This document shows positions 33,104-43,597 of a stretch of DNA of 64,000 nt, in pieces (positions within the stretch are counted from its first letter, which is position 1; each line of letters starts with the position of its first letter). A program made the position numbers and the translations under genes. The notes below the pieces were generated by a model. The model made no database searches. It was given only the letters and a program-made list of their open reading frames with translations, and was not told the origin of the DNA. Source of the stretch: Streptomyces paradoxus (GTDB taxonomy: Bacteria; Actinomycetota; Actinomycetes; Streptomycetales; Streptomycetaceae); assembly GCF_014202475.1 (NCBI RefSeq), contig NZ_JACHGV010000003.1, positions 900,454 to 964,453 on the forward strand, in the 5' to 3' direction.

Positions 33104-34240
33104 ATGTCCGCCGAGAGCACGCCTGATCCGGGTATACCGGGCGATACCGGCACCAGTGGAGCGCGCCACCGAAGCAAGGGCCGGCGCCGTAAGCCCCCGA
33201 AGCGTCACAAGGGCTTGATGATCATGGCCTGGACGGCCGCGGGCATCGTCGTGCTGGGCGGCGCCGGAGCCGGGTACATGTACTTCAAGCTCAACGGCAA
33301 CCTCAAGAGCGTCGACATCGACCAGGCCCTCGGCACCGACCGGCCCAAGAAGGCCGACAACGGCTCCGAGAACATCCTGGTCCTCGGCTCGGACACCCGC
33401 GCCGGCGGCAACAAGAAGCTCGGCGGCGGCACCGACGACGGCAGCGCCCGCTCCGACACGGCGATGATCGTGCACATCTACAAGGGCCACAAGAAGGCCA
33501 GCGTGGTCTCGATCCCGCGCGACACCCTCATCGACCGGCCCGCCTGCACGGACACCCAGGGCAACGAGCACCCCGCCGCGCAGAACGCGATGTTCAACTC
33601 CGCGTACTCCACCGGCGGCGCCGCCTGCGCCGTCAAGACCGTCGAGTCGATCACCGACCTGCGCATGGACCACTACCTGGAGGTCGACTTCGCCGGCTTC
33701 CAGAAGCTCATCGACGACCTCGGCGGCGTCGAGATCACCACCACCAAGAGCATCGACGACCCCGACAGCCACCTGAACCTGAAGGCCGGCACCCACACGC
33801 TCGACGGCGAGCAGGCCCTCGGCCTGGTCCGCACCAGACACGGCGTGGGTGACGGCTCCGACCTGGGCCGCATCCAGCTCCAGCAGGCCTTCATCAAGGC
33901 CCTGGTCAACCAGATCAAGGACGTCGGCGTCTTCTCGAACCCGAAGAAGCTGCTCGACCTCGCGGAGACCGCGACCAAGACGGTGACGACCGACTCCGAC
34001 CTCGGCTCGGTCAACAAGCTCGCCTCCTTCGCGAGCGGCCTGAAGGGCATCAGCCCGTCCAACATGCACATGGTCACGATGCCGGTGGCCTACGACCCGG
34101 CCGACCCCAACCGCGTCCTCCTCCAGAAGAAGAAGGCCGACCAGATCTGGAAGGCCCTGGAGGACGACAAGCCGATCCCGAAGAGCGCGACGGAAGGCTC
34201 CGCGACGGGTGAAGCGAAGGGTGTGGTGAGCAGCTCTTAG
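33104..34240 (+). CDS. LCP (LytR-CpsA-Psr) family cell-wall glycopolymer ligase
   Basis: The 378-residue product has a basic cytoplasmic head (RSKGRRRKPPKRHK) and one membrane helix (MAWTAAGIVVLGGAGAGYMYF, about residues 43-63). The extracellular LCP domain follows. Its hallmarks are ENILVLGSDTRAG, RSDTAMIVHI, VVSIPRDTLI, VDFAGFQKLIDDLGGVE and LVRTRHGVGDGSDLGRIQLQQ. LCP enzymes join teichoic-acid-type or other glycopolymers from lipid carriers to peptidoglycan. A WecA-type lipid-linked sugar transferase lies 5 kb downstream. ATG 33104 follows GAGGAG. Confidence 0.93.
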   Translation: MSAESTPDPGIPGDTGTSGARHRSKGRRRKPPKRHKGLMIMAWTAAGIVVLGGAGAGYMYFKLNGNLKSVDIDQALGTDRPKKADNGSENILVLGSDTRAGGNKKLGGGTDDGSARSDTAMIVHIYKGHKKASVVSIPRDTLIDRPACTDTQGNEHPAAQNAMFNSAYSTGGAACAVKTVESITDLRMDHYLEVDFAGFQKLIDDLGGVEITTTKSIDDPDSHLNLKAGTHTLDGEQALGLVRTRHGVGDGSDLGRIQLQQAFIKALVNQIKDVGVFSNPKKLLDLAETATKTVTTDSDLGSVNKLASFASGLKGISPSNMHMVTMPVAYDPADPNRVLLQKKKADQIWKALEDDKPIPKSATEGSATGEAKGVVSSS

Positions 34241-34305
34241 GGGCGCGGGGCTGAATCGATTTGCGGCTCCGCCGCGGGGCGCGGGCAACCACGGACGGCC
34301 CGCAG
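34241..34305 (+). repeat. Dispersed Streptomyces intergenic repeat
   Basis: Immediately after the LCP stop lies GGGCGCGGGGCTG...TGCGGCTCCGCCGCGG...CCGCAG. From memory, close copies of this sequence are scattered through intergenic regions of many Streptomyces genomes, usually after stop codons. TGCGGCTCCGCCGC can fold into a short hairpin. It is probably a repeat family acting as, or inserted at, a terminator. Confidence 0.5.
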
Positions 34306-34434
34306 GGAACAAACAACGGCAACCCCCGGTTTTGGGGGATGGCCCCAGTCCTGGCAGACTGGTACGTCGGCTCCGGTTCACGCTCCCGCACCCCGCGGCA
34401 GCGACCCGGCGCCCTCCCGAACCTAGGAGACACC

Positions 34435-34656
34435 TTGAAGCGCGACATCCACCCCGAGTACGTCGAGACGCAGGTCAGCTGCACCTGTGGCGCGTCGTTC
34501 ACCACCCGCAGCACCATCGAGTCCGGCACCATCCGCGCCGATGTCTGCTCCGAGTGCCACCCGTTCTACACGGGCAAGCAGAAGATCCTCGACACCGGTG
34601 GCCGTGTGGCCCGCTTCGAGGCCCGCTTCGGCAAGGCCGCCGGCTCCAAGAAGTAG
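34435..34656 (+). CDS. rpmE: 50S ribosomal protein L31
   Basis: The 73-residue product starts at TTG 34435, just after TAGGAGA, and reads [18 protein letters not shown]. Four cysteines (CTCG and CSECHPF) form the zinc site, making it the C+ form of L31. The match over the whole length fixes the unusual TTG start; the longer frame from 34261 reads through the upstream repeat. prfA follows. Confidence 0.95.
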   Translation: MKRDIHPEYVETQVSCTCGASFTTRSTIESGTIRADVCSECHPFYTGKQKILDTGGRVARFEARFGKAAGSKK

Positions 34657-34761
34657 CGAGCCCCATTCCGCCGGTCCATGGAAGCGCCCCCTCACCGGGC
34701 GCTCCGGGACCGGCGTTTTTGGTCGCCCGCCCTTCACCCCCGTCCCGCACAGGAGCCCAAG

Positions 34762-35838
<1,077 letters not shown>

Positions 35839-35891
35839 GGCAGGCACGAGCACGTACGAGTGATCACGTACGAGTAATACGGAGGACTTGC

Positions 35892-36737
35892 GTGAACCTG
35901 CTGCTCGCGGAGGTGGCCCAGGCCACCCAGCGGCTCGCCGACGCCGGCGTGCCCTCGCCGCGTACCGACGCGGAGGAACTCGCCGCGTTCGTGCACGGCG
36001 TCAAGCGCGGCGAGCTGCACTCCGTCAAGGACTCCGACTTCGACGCCCGCTACTGGGAGGTCATCGCCCGCCGCGAGGCCCGCGAACCGCTCCAGCACAT
36101 CACCGGGCGCGCCTACTTCCGCTACCTGGAACTCCAGGTCGGCCCCGGGGTGTTCGTGCCGCGGCCCGAGACGGAGTCCGTCGTCGGCTGGGCCATAGAC
36201 GCCGTACGGGCCATGGACGTCGTCGAGCCGTGCATCGTCGACCTGTGCACCGGCTCCGGCGCCATCGCGCTCGCCCTCGCCCAGGAGGTGCCGCGCTCGC
36301 GCGTGCACGCCGTGGAGCTGTCCGAGGACGCCCTCAAGTGGACCCGCAAGAACGTCGAGGGATCCAGGGTCGACCTGCGGCAGGGCAACGCGCTGACGGC
36401 CTTCCCGGACCTCGACGGCCTGGTCGACCTGGTCATCACCAACCCGCCCTACATCCCGCTCACCGAGTGGGAGTACGTCGCCCCCGAGGCGCGGGACTAC
36501 GACCCCGACCTGGCCCTCTTCTCGGGCGAGGACGGCCTGGACCTCATCCGCGGCCTGGAACGCACCGCGCACCGGCTGCTGCGGCCGGGCGGCGTGGTCG
36601 TCGTCGAGCACGCCGACACCCAGGGCGGCCAGGTGCCGTGGATCTTCGCCGAGGACCGCGGCTGGACCGACGCGGCCGACCACCCGGACCTCAACAACCG
36701 CCCGCGCTTCGCCACGGCCCGCAAGGCACTGCCGTGA
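35892..36737 (+). CDS. prmC: Peptide chain release factor N5-glutamine methyltransferase
   Basis: The 281-residue SAM-dependent enzyme methylates the GGQ glutamine of release factors. The N-terminal helical domain is followed by VPRPETESVVGWAI, the SAM loop IVDLCTGSGAIALALA near residue 115, and the catalytic NPPYIP near residue 183. GTG 35892 follows CGGAGGA. It lies between prfA and the tsaC gene in one translation-related cluster. Confidence 0.95.
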   Translation: MNLLLAEVAQATQRLADAGVPSPRTDAEELAAFVHGVKRGELHSVKDSDFDARYWEVIARREAREPLQHITGRAYFRYLELQVGPGVFVPRPETESVVGWAIDAVRAMDVVEPCIVDLCTGSGAIALALAQEVPRSRVHAVELSEDALKWTRKNVEGSRVDLRQGNALTAFPDLDGLVDLVITNPPYIPLTEWEYVAPEARDYDPDLALFSGEDGLDLIRGLERTAHRLLRPGGVVVVEHADTQGGQVPWIFAEDRGWTDAADHPDLNNRPRFATARKALP

Positions 36738-36807
36738 CCACCCCGGGCACCCCGCGCTCTTCGCGGACTTCATCCCAGCAGCACGTGTACGAGGAGGCCA
36801 GCTAAAG

Positions 36808-37455
36808 ATGGCACGGCGATACGACACCAACGACGCGACCGACCGTGTGACCGGTCTGCGCGAGGCAGCGTCCGCCGTCCGCCGTGGCGAGCTCGTGGTG
36901 CTGCCGACGGACACGGTGTACGGCATCGGCGCCGACGCGTTCTCCTCGGAGGCGGTCGCCGACCTGCTGGAGGCGAAGGGCCGGGGGCGCAACATGCCCA
37001 CTCCCGTCCTCATCGGCTCCCCGAACACGCTGCACGGCCTCGTCACGGACTTCTCCGAGCTGGCCTGGGAGCTGGTCGACGCGTTCTGGCCGGGCGCCCT
37101 GACGCTCGTCGCCCGGCACCAGCCGTCCCTCCAGTGGGACCTCGGGGACACCCGGGGCACGGTCGCCGTGCGCATGCCCCTGCACCCTGTCGCCATCGAA
37201 CTGCTGACCGAGGTCGGCCCCATGGCCGTCTCCTCCGCCAACCTGACCGGCCACCCGGCGCCGGAGGACTGCGACGCCGCGCAGGAGATGCTCGGCGACT
37301 CCGTCTCCGTCTACCTCGACGGCGGCCCGACCCCCGGCATCGTGCCGTCGTCGATCGTCGACGTGACCCGTGAGGTGCCGCTGCTGCTGCGCGCGGGCGC
37401 CATCTCGGCGGACGAGCTGCGAAAGGTCGTACCCGACCTCGAGGTGGCGAATTGA
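36808..37455 (+). CDS. tsaC: L-threonylcarbamoyladenylate synthase (Sua5/TsaC family)
   Basis: The 215-residue YrdC-type protein makes threonylcarbamoyl-AMP for the t6A modification of ANN-decoding tRNAs. Signature stretches are VVLPTDTVYGIGADAF, KGRGRNMPTPVLIGS, FWPGALTLVA, VAVRMPLHPVAIELL and AVSSANLTGHPAP. It lacks the extra C-terminal Sua5 domain. Its last codons overlap the next start by 4 bp (GTGA-type... TTGA at 37452-37455). Confidence 0.93.
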   Translation: MARRYDTNDATDRVTGLREAASAVRRGELVVLPTDTVYGIGADAFSSEAVADLLEAKGRGRNMPTPVLIGSPNTLHGLVTDFSELAWELVDAFWPGALTLVARHQPSLQWDLGDTRGTVAVRMPLHPVAIELLTEVGPMAVSSANLTGHPAPEDCDAAQEMLGDSVSVYLDGGPTPGIVPSSIVDVTREVPLLLRAGAISADELRKVVPDLEVAN

Positions 37456-38132
37456 CGGCCCCTGGATCGGGGCGTGGCATAGGCAACGGGGAAAGCGCGG
37501 CGGAGATCACGACGACCTTCGTGGGACTTCCGCGCGACAGCTTCCGCATCCTCCACGTCAGCACCGGCAACGTGTGCCGCTCGCCCATCACCGAGCGGCT
37601 GACCCGCCATGCGGTGCGGGAGCGGCTCGGCATCCTGGGCGGCGGGCTGATCGTGGAGAGCGCGGGCACCTGGGGCCACGAGGGCGCGCCCATGGAGTCC
37701 CACGCGGAGACCGTCCTGGCCGACTTCGGCGCGGACGCCTCCGGCTTCACCGGGCGCGAGCTCCTCGACGAGCACGTGATCCGCGCCGACCTGGTGCTGA
37801 CCGCCACCAGGGACCACCGGGCGCAAGTCATCTCCATGGGCCACTCCGCGGGCCTGCGGACGTTCACGCTCAAGGAGTTCACCCGCCTGGTCAAGGCCAT
37901 CGACCCGGCGACCCTGCCTCCCTTGGAGGAGGGCGTGGTCGTCCGCGCGCGTGCGCTGGTCCGGGCCGCGGCCGCTCTACGCGGGTGGCTGCTGGCGCCG
38001 ACCGCCGAGGCGGACGAGGTCTACGACCCGTACGGGGCGCCCCTGACGTTCTTCCGGTCCATCGGCGACGAGATACACCAGGCACTCGATCCGGTCGTCA
38101 CCGCTCTGACGGGCGTCCCCGCAAAGATGTAG
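37452..38132 (+). CDS. LMW protein-tyrosine-phosphatase-like protein lacking the nucleophilic cysteine
   Basis: The 226-residue product starts at TTG 37452, overlapping tsaC. The P-loop reads HVSTGNVCRSPITERL where active enzymes have V-C-x-G-N-x-C-R-S. The first, catalytic cysteine is a serine (AGC at 37560-37562), while the second cysteine and the phosphate-binding Arg remain. The C-terminal DPYG, carrying the general acid, is also kept (VYDPYGAPLTFF). With Cys replaced by Ser a normal LMW phosphatase would be inactive. It may be a phospho-binding or regulatory protein. Its place between tRNA modification and SHMT genes gives no clear partner. Confidence 0.85.
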   Translation: MTAPGSGRGIGNGESAAEITTTFVGLPRDSFRILHVSTGNVCRSPITERLTRHAVRERLGILGGGLIVESAGTWGHEGAPMESHAETVLADFGADASGFTGRELLDEHVIRADLVLTATRDHRAQVISMGHSAGLRTFTLKEFTRLVKAIDPATLPPLEEGVVVRARALVRAAAALRGWLLAPTAEADEVYDPYGAPLTFFRSIGDEIHQALDPVVTALTGVPAKM

Positions 38133-38202
38133 CAGCCGAGCGCCCCCGGGGCCCCGGGCCTACATTGGACGTACGTCACCGTCGACGCCGCCGGAGCCCA
38201 TC

Positions 38203-39441
38203 ATGACGGTCACCCCTGCCATCGAGGCCGACGTCCTGCGCCGCCAGGACCCCGAGCTCGCCGACCTCCTGCTCGGCGAGCGGGATCGGCAGTCGACCAC
38301 GCTCCAGCTGATCGCCGCCGAGAACTTCACCTCCCGGGCCGTGCTGGCCGCCCTCGGCTCACCGCTCGCCAACAAGTACGCCGAGGGCTATCCGGGGGCG
38401 CGGCACCACGGCGGCTGCGAGATCGCCGACGTCGCCGAGCGCCTCGCCGTGGAGCGGGCGAAGGCCCTGTTCGGCGCCGACCACGCCAACGTCCAGGCCC
38501 ACTCGGGCTCTTCGGCGGTGCTCGCCGCCTACGCCGCCCTGCTCCGCCCCGGCGACACCGTCCTCGCGCTCGGCCTGCCCTACGGCGGGCACCTCACCCA
38601 CGGCTCGCCCGCGAACTTCTCCGGCCGCTGGTTCGACTTCGTCGGGTACGGCGTGGACGCCGAGTCGGGGCTCATGGACCACGAGCAGGTGCGCACCCTG
38701 GCCCGCACGCGCCGGCCCAAGGCGATCGTGTGCGGCTCGATCGCCTACCCCCGGCACCTCGACTACGCGTTCTTCCGCGAGGTCGCCGACGAGGTGGGCG
38801 CCTACCTCATCGCGGACGCCGCGCACCCCCTCGGGCTCGTCGCCGGGGGAGCGGCCCCGAACCCGGTGCCGTACGCGGACATCGTCTGCGGGACCACCCA
38901 CAAGGTGCTGCGGGGCCCGCGCGGCGGTCTGATCCTGTGCCGGGCGGAGCTGGCCGAGCGCGTCGACCGGGCGGTGTTCCCTTTCACACAGGGCGGTGCG
39001 CAGATGCACACCATCGCCGCCAAGGCGGTCGCGTTCGGGGAGGCGGCAACACCGGCGTTCGCCGCGTACGCCCATCAGGTGGTGGCGAATGCGCGGGTTC
39101 TGGCGGCCCGGCTGGCCGCGGCGGGCCTGGTCGTCACCACCGGCGGCACGGACACCCACCTGATCACCGCCGACCCGGCGCCCCTCGGCGTCGACGGGCG
39201 CACGGCCCGGGGCCGTCTTGCCGCGTCCGGCCTGGTCATGGACTGCTGCGCCCTGCCGCACGGCGATGCCCGGGGGCTGCGGCTCGGCACGGCCGCGGTC
39301 ACCACGCAGGGCATGGGCGAGGCGGAGATGGCCCGGATCGCCGGGCTGCTCGCCGGGGTGCTCGGGGGCGTGACGGATCCCTCAAGAGCCCGTGAAGATG
39401 TGCGGGAGCTGGCCGGTGGATTTCCGCCGTATCCGGCGTGA
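38203..39441 (+). CDS. glyA: Serine hydroxymethyltransferase family protein (divergent)
   Basis: The 412-residue PLP enzyme of the SHMT family normally interconverts serine and glycine with tetrahydrofolate. The start of the family is clear (LQLIAAENFTSRAVLAALGS, NKYAEGYPGARHHGGCE). PLP binding: ADAAHPLGLVAGG and the lysine in VCGTTHKVLRGPRGG. In classic SHMT (E. coli GlyA) the loop reads GYPGKRYYGG; here both Tyr are His (38404-38409). This suggests altered catalysis or substrate, such as an aldolase or other amino acid. Streptomyces usually carry another, canonical glyA, which is not in this window. ATG 38203 lies in a small gap after the previous gene. Confidence 0.85.
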   Translation: MTVTPAIEADVLRRQDPELADLLLGERDRQSTTLQLIAAENFTSRAVLAALGSPLANKYAEGYPGARHHGGCEIADVAERLAVERAKALFGADHANVQAHSGSSAVLAAYAALLRPGDTVLALGLPYGGHLTHGSPANFSGRWFDFVGYGVDAESGLMDHEQVRTLARTRRPKAIVCGSIAYPRHLDYAFFREVADEVGAYLIADAAHPLGLVAGGAAPNPVPYADIVCGTTHKVLRGPRGGLILCRAELAERVDRAVFPFTQGGAQMHTIAAKAVAFGEAATPAFAAYAHQVVANARVLAARLAAAGLVVTTGGTDTHLITADPAPLGVDGRTARGRLAASGLVMDCCALPHGDARGLRLGTAAVTTQGMGEAEMARIAGLLAGVLGGVTDPSRAREDVRELAGGFPPYPA

Positions 39442-39558
39442 GCCGGGGTAAGCGCATCAGGGTGCACAGCCACCCGTGCAACCATCGTCGCTACCCGGAA
39501 GTCCCCACTCATATGCGCGCATCGCTAGGGTGTGGGGCTGTGATGGCCAGCGAGACCT

Positions 39559-40917
39559 GTGGGGAAGCCCGTGCGTGAATACCTCCTGACGCTCTGCGTC
39601 ACGGCCGCGGTGACGTATCTGCTGACAGGGCCGGTACGGAAGTTCGCGATCGTGGCCGGAGCGATGCCGGAGATCCGGGCACGTGACGTGCACCGGGAGC
39701 CCACTCCGCGCCTCGGCGGTATCGCGATGTTCTTCGGCCTGTGCGCGGGCCTGCTGGTCGCCGACCACCTGACCAACCTCAACCAGGTCTTCGAGACGTC
39801 GAACGAACCCCGGGCGCTGCTGTCCGGGGCTGCGCTGATCTGGCTGATCGGCGTGCTGGACGACAAGTTCGAGATCGACGCCCTGATCAAGCTGGGCGGC
39901 CAGATGATCGCCGCGGGTGTGATGGTCGTGCAGGGTCTGACGATCCTGTGGCTGCCGATCCCGGGTGTGGGCTCGGTCGCGCTCACCCAGTGGCAGGGCA
40001 CCCTGCTCACGGTCGCCCTGGTCGTCATCACGATCAACGCGGTCAACTTCGTCGACGGCCTGGACGGCCTCGCGGCCGGCATGGTCTGCATCGCGGCCAC
40101 GGCGTTCTTCCTGTACGCCTACCGCATCTGGTACTCGTACGGCATCGAGGCCGCCGCCCCGGCCACCCTCTTCTCGGCGATCCTGATGGGCATGTGCCTG
40201 GGCTTCCTGCCGCACAACATGCACCCGGCGCGGATCTTCATGGGCGACTCGGGCTCCATGCTGATCGGTCTGGTCCTGGCCGCTGGCGCGATCTCCGTCA
40301 CGGGGCAGGTCGACCCGGACGCGCTCAACCTGTACGTGGGGTCCGAGAAGGAGGCCGTGCACCAGACGGTCCCCGTCTACATCCCGCTGCTGCTGCCGCT
40401 GACGATCATCGCGGTGCCGGCCGCCGACCTGATCCTGGCGATCGTGCGGCGCACCTGGCGCGGCCAGTCCCCGTTCGCCGCCGACCGCGGCCACCTGCAC
40501 CACCGGCTGCTGGAGATCGGCCACTCGCACAGCCGCGCGGTGCTCATCATGTACTTCTGGTCCGCGCTGATCGCCTTCGGCGCCCTCGCCTACTCGGTCA
40601 ACTCGGCGTCCATGTGGATCGTCCTGGGTGTGGTCTTCCTCAGCGCGATCGGGCTCCTGCTGCTTCTGCTGCCGCGCTTCACGCCGCGGGCGCCGCGCTG
40701 GATGGAGCGCTTCGTCCCGCCGCGCTACCGGCGCAGCGGCTCGGTCGCGGCCCTCGCACCGGAGGCGTCCACCCCCGCGTCCGCGGCGGAGCAGCATGCC
40801 GCCGCCGGGGCCGAGAACCGCACCCCTGTGGTGTCCGGGGTCGCCGGTGTCAACGGGGCGACCGCCATCGGCCCCCGTTCGCGCCTGGCCGACCGGCGCA
40901 AGGCGGGGACAAGGTAA
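39559..40917 (+). CDS. Undecaprenyl-phosphate GlcNAc-1-phosphate transferase (WecA/MraY family)
   Basis: The 452-residue polytopic membrane enzyme attaches a sugar-1-phosphate to a polyprenyl phosphate, starting wall polymers such as teichoic acids. It has about eleven hydrophobic helices. The catalytic motifs are HREPTPRLGGIAMF, ITINAVNFVDGLDGLAAG, PARIFMGDSGSM and the C-terminal RGHLHHRLL histidine motif. Residues 390-452 form an Ala/Pro-rich cytoplasmic tail. GTG 39559 is preferred; a GTG at 39571 is possible. It lies immediately upstream of atpI. A link to the LCP ligase at 33104 through wall polymer synthesis is plausible. Confidence 0.93.
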   Translation: MGKPVREYLLTLCVTAAVTYLLTGPVRKFAIVAGAMPEIRARDVHREPTPRLGGIAMFFGLCAGLLVADHLTNLNQVFETSNEPRALLSGAALIWLIGVLDDKFEIDALIKLGGQMIAAGVMVVQGLTILWLPIPGVGSVALTQWQGTLLTVALVVITINAVNFVDGLDGLAAGMVCIAATAFFLYAYRIWYSYGIEAAAPATLFSAILMGMCLGFLPHNMHPARIFMGDSGSMLIGLVLAAGAISVTGQVDPDALNLYVGSEKEAVHQTVPVYIPLLLPLTIIAVPAADLILAIVRRTWRGQSPFAADRGHLHHRLLEIGHSHSRAVLIMYFWSALIAFGALAYSVNSASMWIVLGVVFLSAIGLLLLLLPRFTPRAPRWMERFVPPRYRRSGSVAALAPEASTPASAAEQHAAAGAENRTPVVSGVAGVNGATAIGPRSRLADRRKAGTR

Positions 40918-41215
40918 GAATCTGACTAGAGCATTGCCAAGTCGTGGGGTTGCGATGGGGGTGCGAAGCGCCCCAATACCAGACATCTCGGCACTGTTCC
41001 CGCTCAGACGCGCAAGTTCACTCTCATGTGTGACAGTCCGCACACCTCCAGGTAAAGACTGCATCAAATAGTTTGTGATACGGTTCACGAGAACCCCCCG
41101 GATAGAGCCGAAGGACCCCAGTGCGACGGTCCATTGGCGTGAGGTCTCCACTCAGCCCGGGACTACGCTCGTCCATGACGACACCCCTGCCCCCTGCGAA
41201 AGCGGAGTTGCCGCC

Positions 41216-41653
41216 ATGCCGTCCAATGACGCCCGGAACCTCGTGCAATGCGCTGTACCCACAGCCGCTGCCGGTGTGGTCGCGGTCGCCGTCAGTGGCG
41301 TGGTGGCCGGCGGCAAGGGAGCCATCGGAGCGGCCGTCGGGACCGTCCTGGCCATCCTCTTCATGGGGGTCGGTCTGTACGTTCTCCAGTGGACGGCAAA
41401 AACGCTCCCGCAGTTGTTCCAGGCCATGGGGCTGATGCTCTATGTCGCCCAGTTGCTGCTTCTCCTGATCTTCGTCGCCCTCTTCAAGGACACCTCTCTC
41501 TTCAACGCGAAGACGTTCGCCCTCGGGCTCGTCATCGCCACCGTCGTGTGGATGGCCGCGCAGGCCCGTGCGCATATGAAGGCCAAGATCTTCTACATCG
41601 ACCCGGACTCCGAGAAGAGTGAGAAGCCCGAGAAGACCGGACCGTCGTCGTGA
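41216..41653 (+). CDS. atpI: ATP synthase protein I
   Basis: The 145-residue membrane protein helps assemble the c-ring or supplies ions. It has four hydrophobic segments (TAAAGVVAVAVSGVVAGG, AVGTVLAILFMGVGLYVL, MGLMLYVAQLLLLLIFVALF, ALGLVIATVVWMAAQA) and a charged tail (SEKSEKPEKTG). ATG 41216 fits the family length; the longer frame from 41075 runs into the 298-bp promoter region. It is first in the atp operon. Confidence 0.88.
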   Translation: MPSNDARNLVQCAVPTAAAGVVAVAVSGVVAGGKGAIGAAVGTVLAILFMGVGLYVLQWTAKTLPQLFQAMGLMLYVAQLLLLLIFVALFKDTSLFNAKTFALGLVIATVVWMAAQARAHMKAKIFYIDPDSEKSEKPEKTGPSS

Positions 41654-41878
41654 CGAGTAGGGGCGCGATAAAGGGCAGTAGGAACTCCTGCTATCGTCCG
41701 GTGCCAACTGCGGCATCGCGGGCGCGGGCATCTGAGCTGACGCCTGCTCGAACGCGAGGCTCGATGCCCCCCAGCCGCCCTCACATCCGTAACACCAGTC
41801 CGGTGCCGATCCGCGGCTGCGCGCCGCGCCGACACAACGAGGTTGCCGTACCTATGCGTCACGCCGAAGGAGCCCGCG

Positions 41879-42694
41879 GTGAGTGCTGACCAGACCCAGC
41901 TCGCCTTTGACTGGAGCTGTCGGATCATGTCCGACGGGTGTGGTTTTCCGGCACCGGGCCTGCACTCGTTCCTCTTCAAGCCGATTGCCACGGTTGGAGG
42001 GTACGAGTTCAACAAGGTGATGCTGCTCGCCATCATCACCACCATCCTCGTCATCGGCTTCTTCTGGGCTGCCTTCGGCAAGGCCAAGGTGGTGCCCGGC
42101 AAGCTGCAGATGGTCGGTGAGGCCGGATACGACTTCGTCCGCCGCGGCATCGTCTACGAGACCCTCGGAAAGAAGGAGGGCGAGAAGTACGTCCCACTGA
42201 TGGTCTCGCTGTTCTTCTTCATCTGGATCATGAACATCTGGTCCGTGATCCCGCTGGCGCAGTTCCCGGTGTCGTCGGTCATCGCCTACCCGGCGGTCCT
42301 CGCCGCGGTCGTCTACGTGACCTGGGTCTCGCTGACCTTCAAGCGGCACGGCTTCGTCGGGTTCTTCAAGAACATCACCGGCTACGACAAGTCGCTCGGC
42401 CCGGTGCTGCCGCTCGTGATGATCATCGAGTTCTTCTCGAACCTGCTCGTCCGGCCGTTCACGCACGCCGTCCGACTGTTCGCGAACATGTTCGCCGGTC
42501 ACCTGATGCTGGTCATGTTCACCGTCGCCTCCTGGTACCTGCTGAACAGCTGGATGATCCCGGCGGCCGGTATCTCCTTCGTGATGACCATGGCCATGAT
42601 CGTCTTCGAGCTTTTCGTGCAGGCCGTCCAGGCGTACGTCTTCGTACTCCTCGCCTGCACGTACATCCAGGGCGCTCTGGCCGAGCACCACTGA
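41879..42694 (+). CDS. atpB: ATP synthase subunit a
   Basis: The 271-residue Fo membrane subunit forms the proton half-channels next to the c-ring. GTG 41879 follows AAGGAG by 6 bp and gives SADQTQLAFDW; an in-frame start at 41843 lacks a ribosome site. The essential arginine is in NLLVRPFTHAVRLFANMFAGH near residue 195, and the C-terminal helix has FVQAVQAYVFVLLACTYI. Confidence 0.95.
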   Translation: MSADQTQLAFDWSCRIMSDGCGFPAPGLHSFLFKPIATVGGYEFNKVMLLAIITTILVIGFFWAAFGKAKVVPGKLQMVGEAGYDFVRRGIVYETLGKKEGEKYVPLMVSLFFFIWIMNIWSVIPLAQFPVSSVIAYPAVLAAVVYVTWVSLTFKRHGFVGFFKNITGYDKSLGPVLPLVMIIEFFSNLLVRPFTHAVRLFANMFAGHLMLVMFTVASWYLLNSWMIPAAGISFVMTMAMIVFELFVQAVQAYVFVLLACTYIQGALAEHH

Positions 42695-43009
<315 letters not shown>

Positions 43010-43048
43010 TTACCTGCTCACCGACACGTTTCGACGAAAGGCACTGAT

Positions 43049-43597
43049 GTGATCGCCAACCTGGTGCAGCTGGCGGCCGAGGAAGAGCAGAACCCGCTCG
43101 TTCCTCCGGGCCCCGAGCTGCTCGTCGGCACCATCGCCTTCGCCATCGTGTTCTTCTTCTTCTGGAAGAAGCTGCTTCCGAACATCAACAAGGTTCTGGA
43201 GGAGCGCCGCGCGGCGATCGAAGGCGGTATCGAAGAGGCCGAGACCATGAAGGTCGAGGCCCAGAGCGTCCTTGAGCAGTACAAGGCACAGCTCGCCGAG
43301 GCCCGGCACGAGGCCGCGCGCCTGCGCCAGGAGGCGCAGGAGCAGGGTGCCACGCTCATCGCCGAGATGCGGGCCGAGGGCCAGCGTCAGCGCGAGGAGA
43401 TCGTCGCCGCCGGTCACTCCCAGATCGAGGCCGACCGCAAGGCCGCCGCTTCGGCGCTGCGCCAGGACGTCGGCAAGCTCGCCACCGACCTGGCCGGCAA
43501 GCTCGTCGGGGAGTCCCTCGAGGACCACGCCCGCCAGAGCCGCGTGATCGACCGGTTCCTCGACGAGCTCGAGGAGAAGGCCGAGGCCGGACGATGA
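43049..43597 (+). CDS. atpF: ATP synthase subunit b
   Basis: The 182-residue stator subunit has one membrane helix (LLVGTIAFAIVFFFFWKKLLP) and then a long coiled coil (EERRAAIEGGIEEAETMKVEAQ to the end). GTG 43049 follows a GAAAGG sequence. Its end overlaps atpH by 4 bp (ATGA). Confidence 0.94.
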   Translation: MIANLVQLAAEEEQNPLVPPGPELLVGTIAFAIVFFFFWKKLLPNINKVLEERRAAIEGGIEEAETMKVEAQSVLEQYKAQLAEARHEAARLRQEAQEQGATLIAEMRAEGQRQREEIVAAGHSQIEADRKAAASALRQDVGKLATDLAGKLVGESLEDHARQSRVIDRFLDELEEKAEAGR

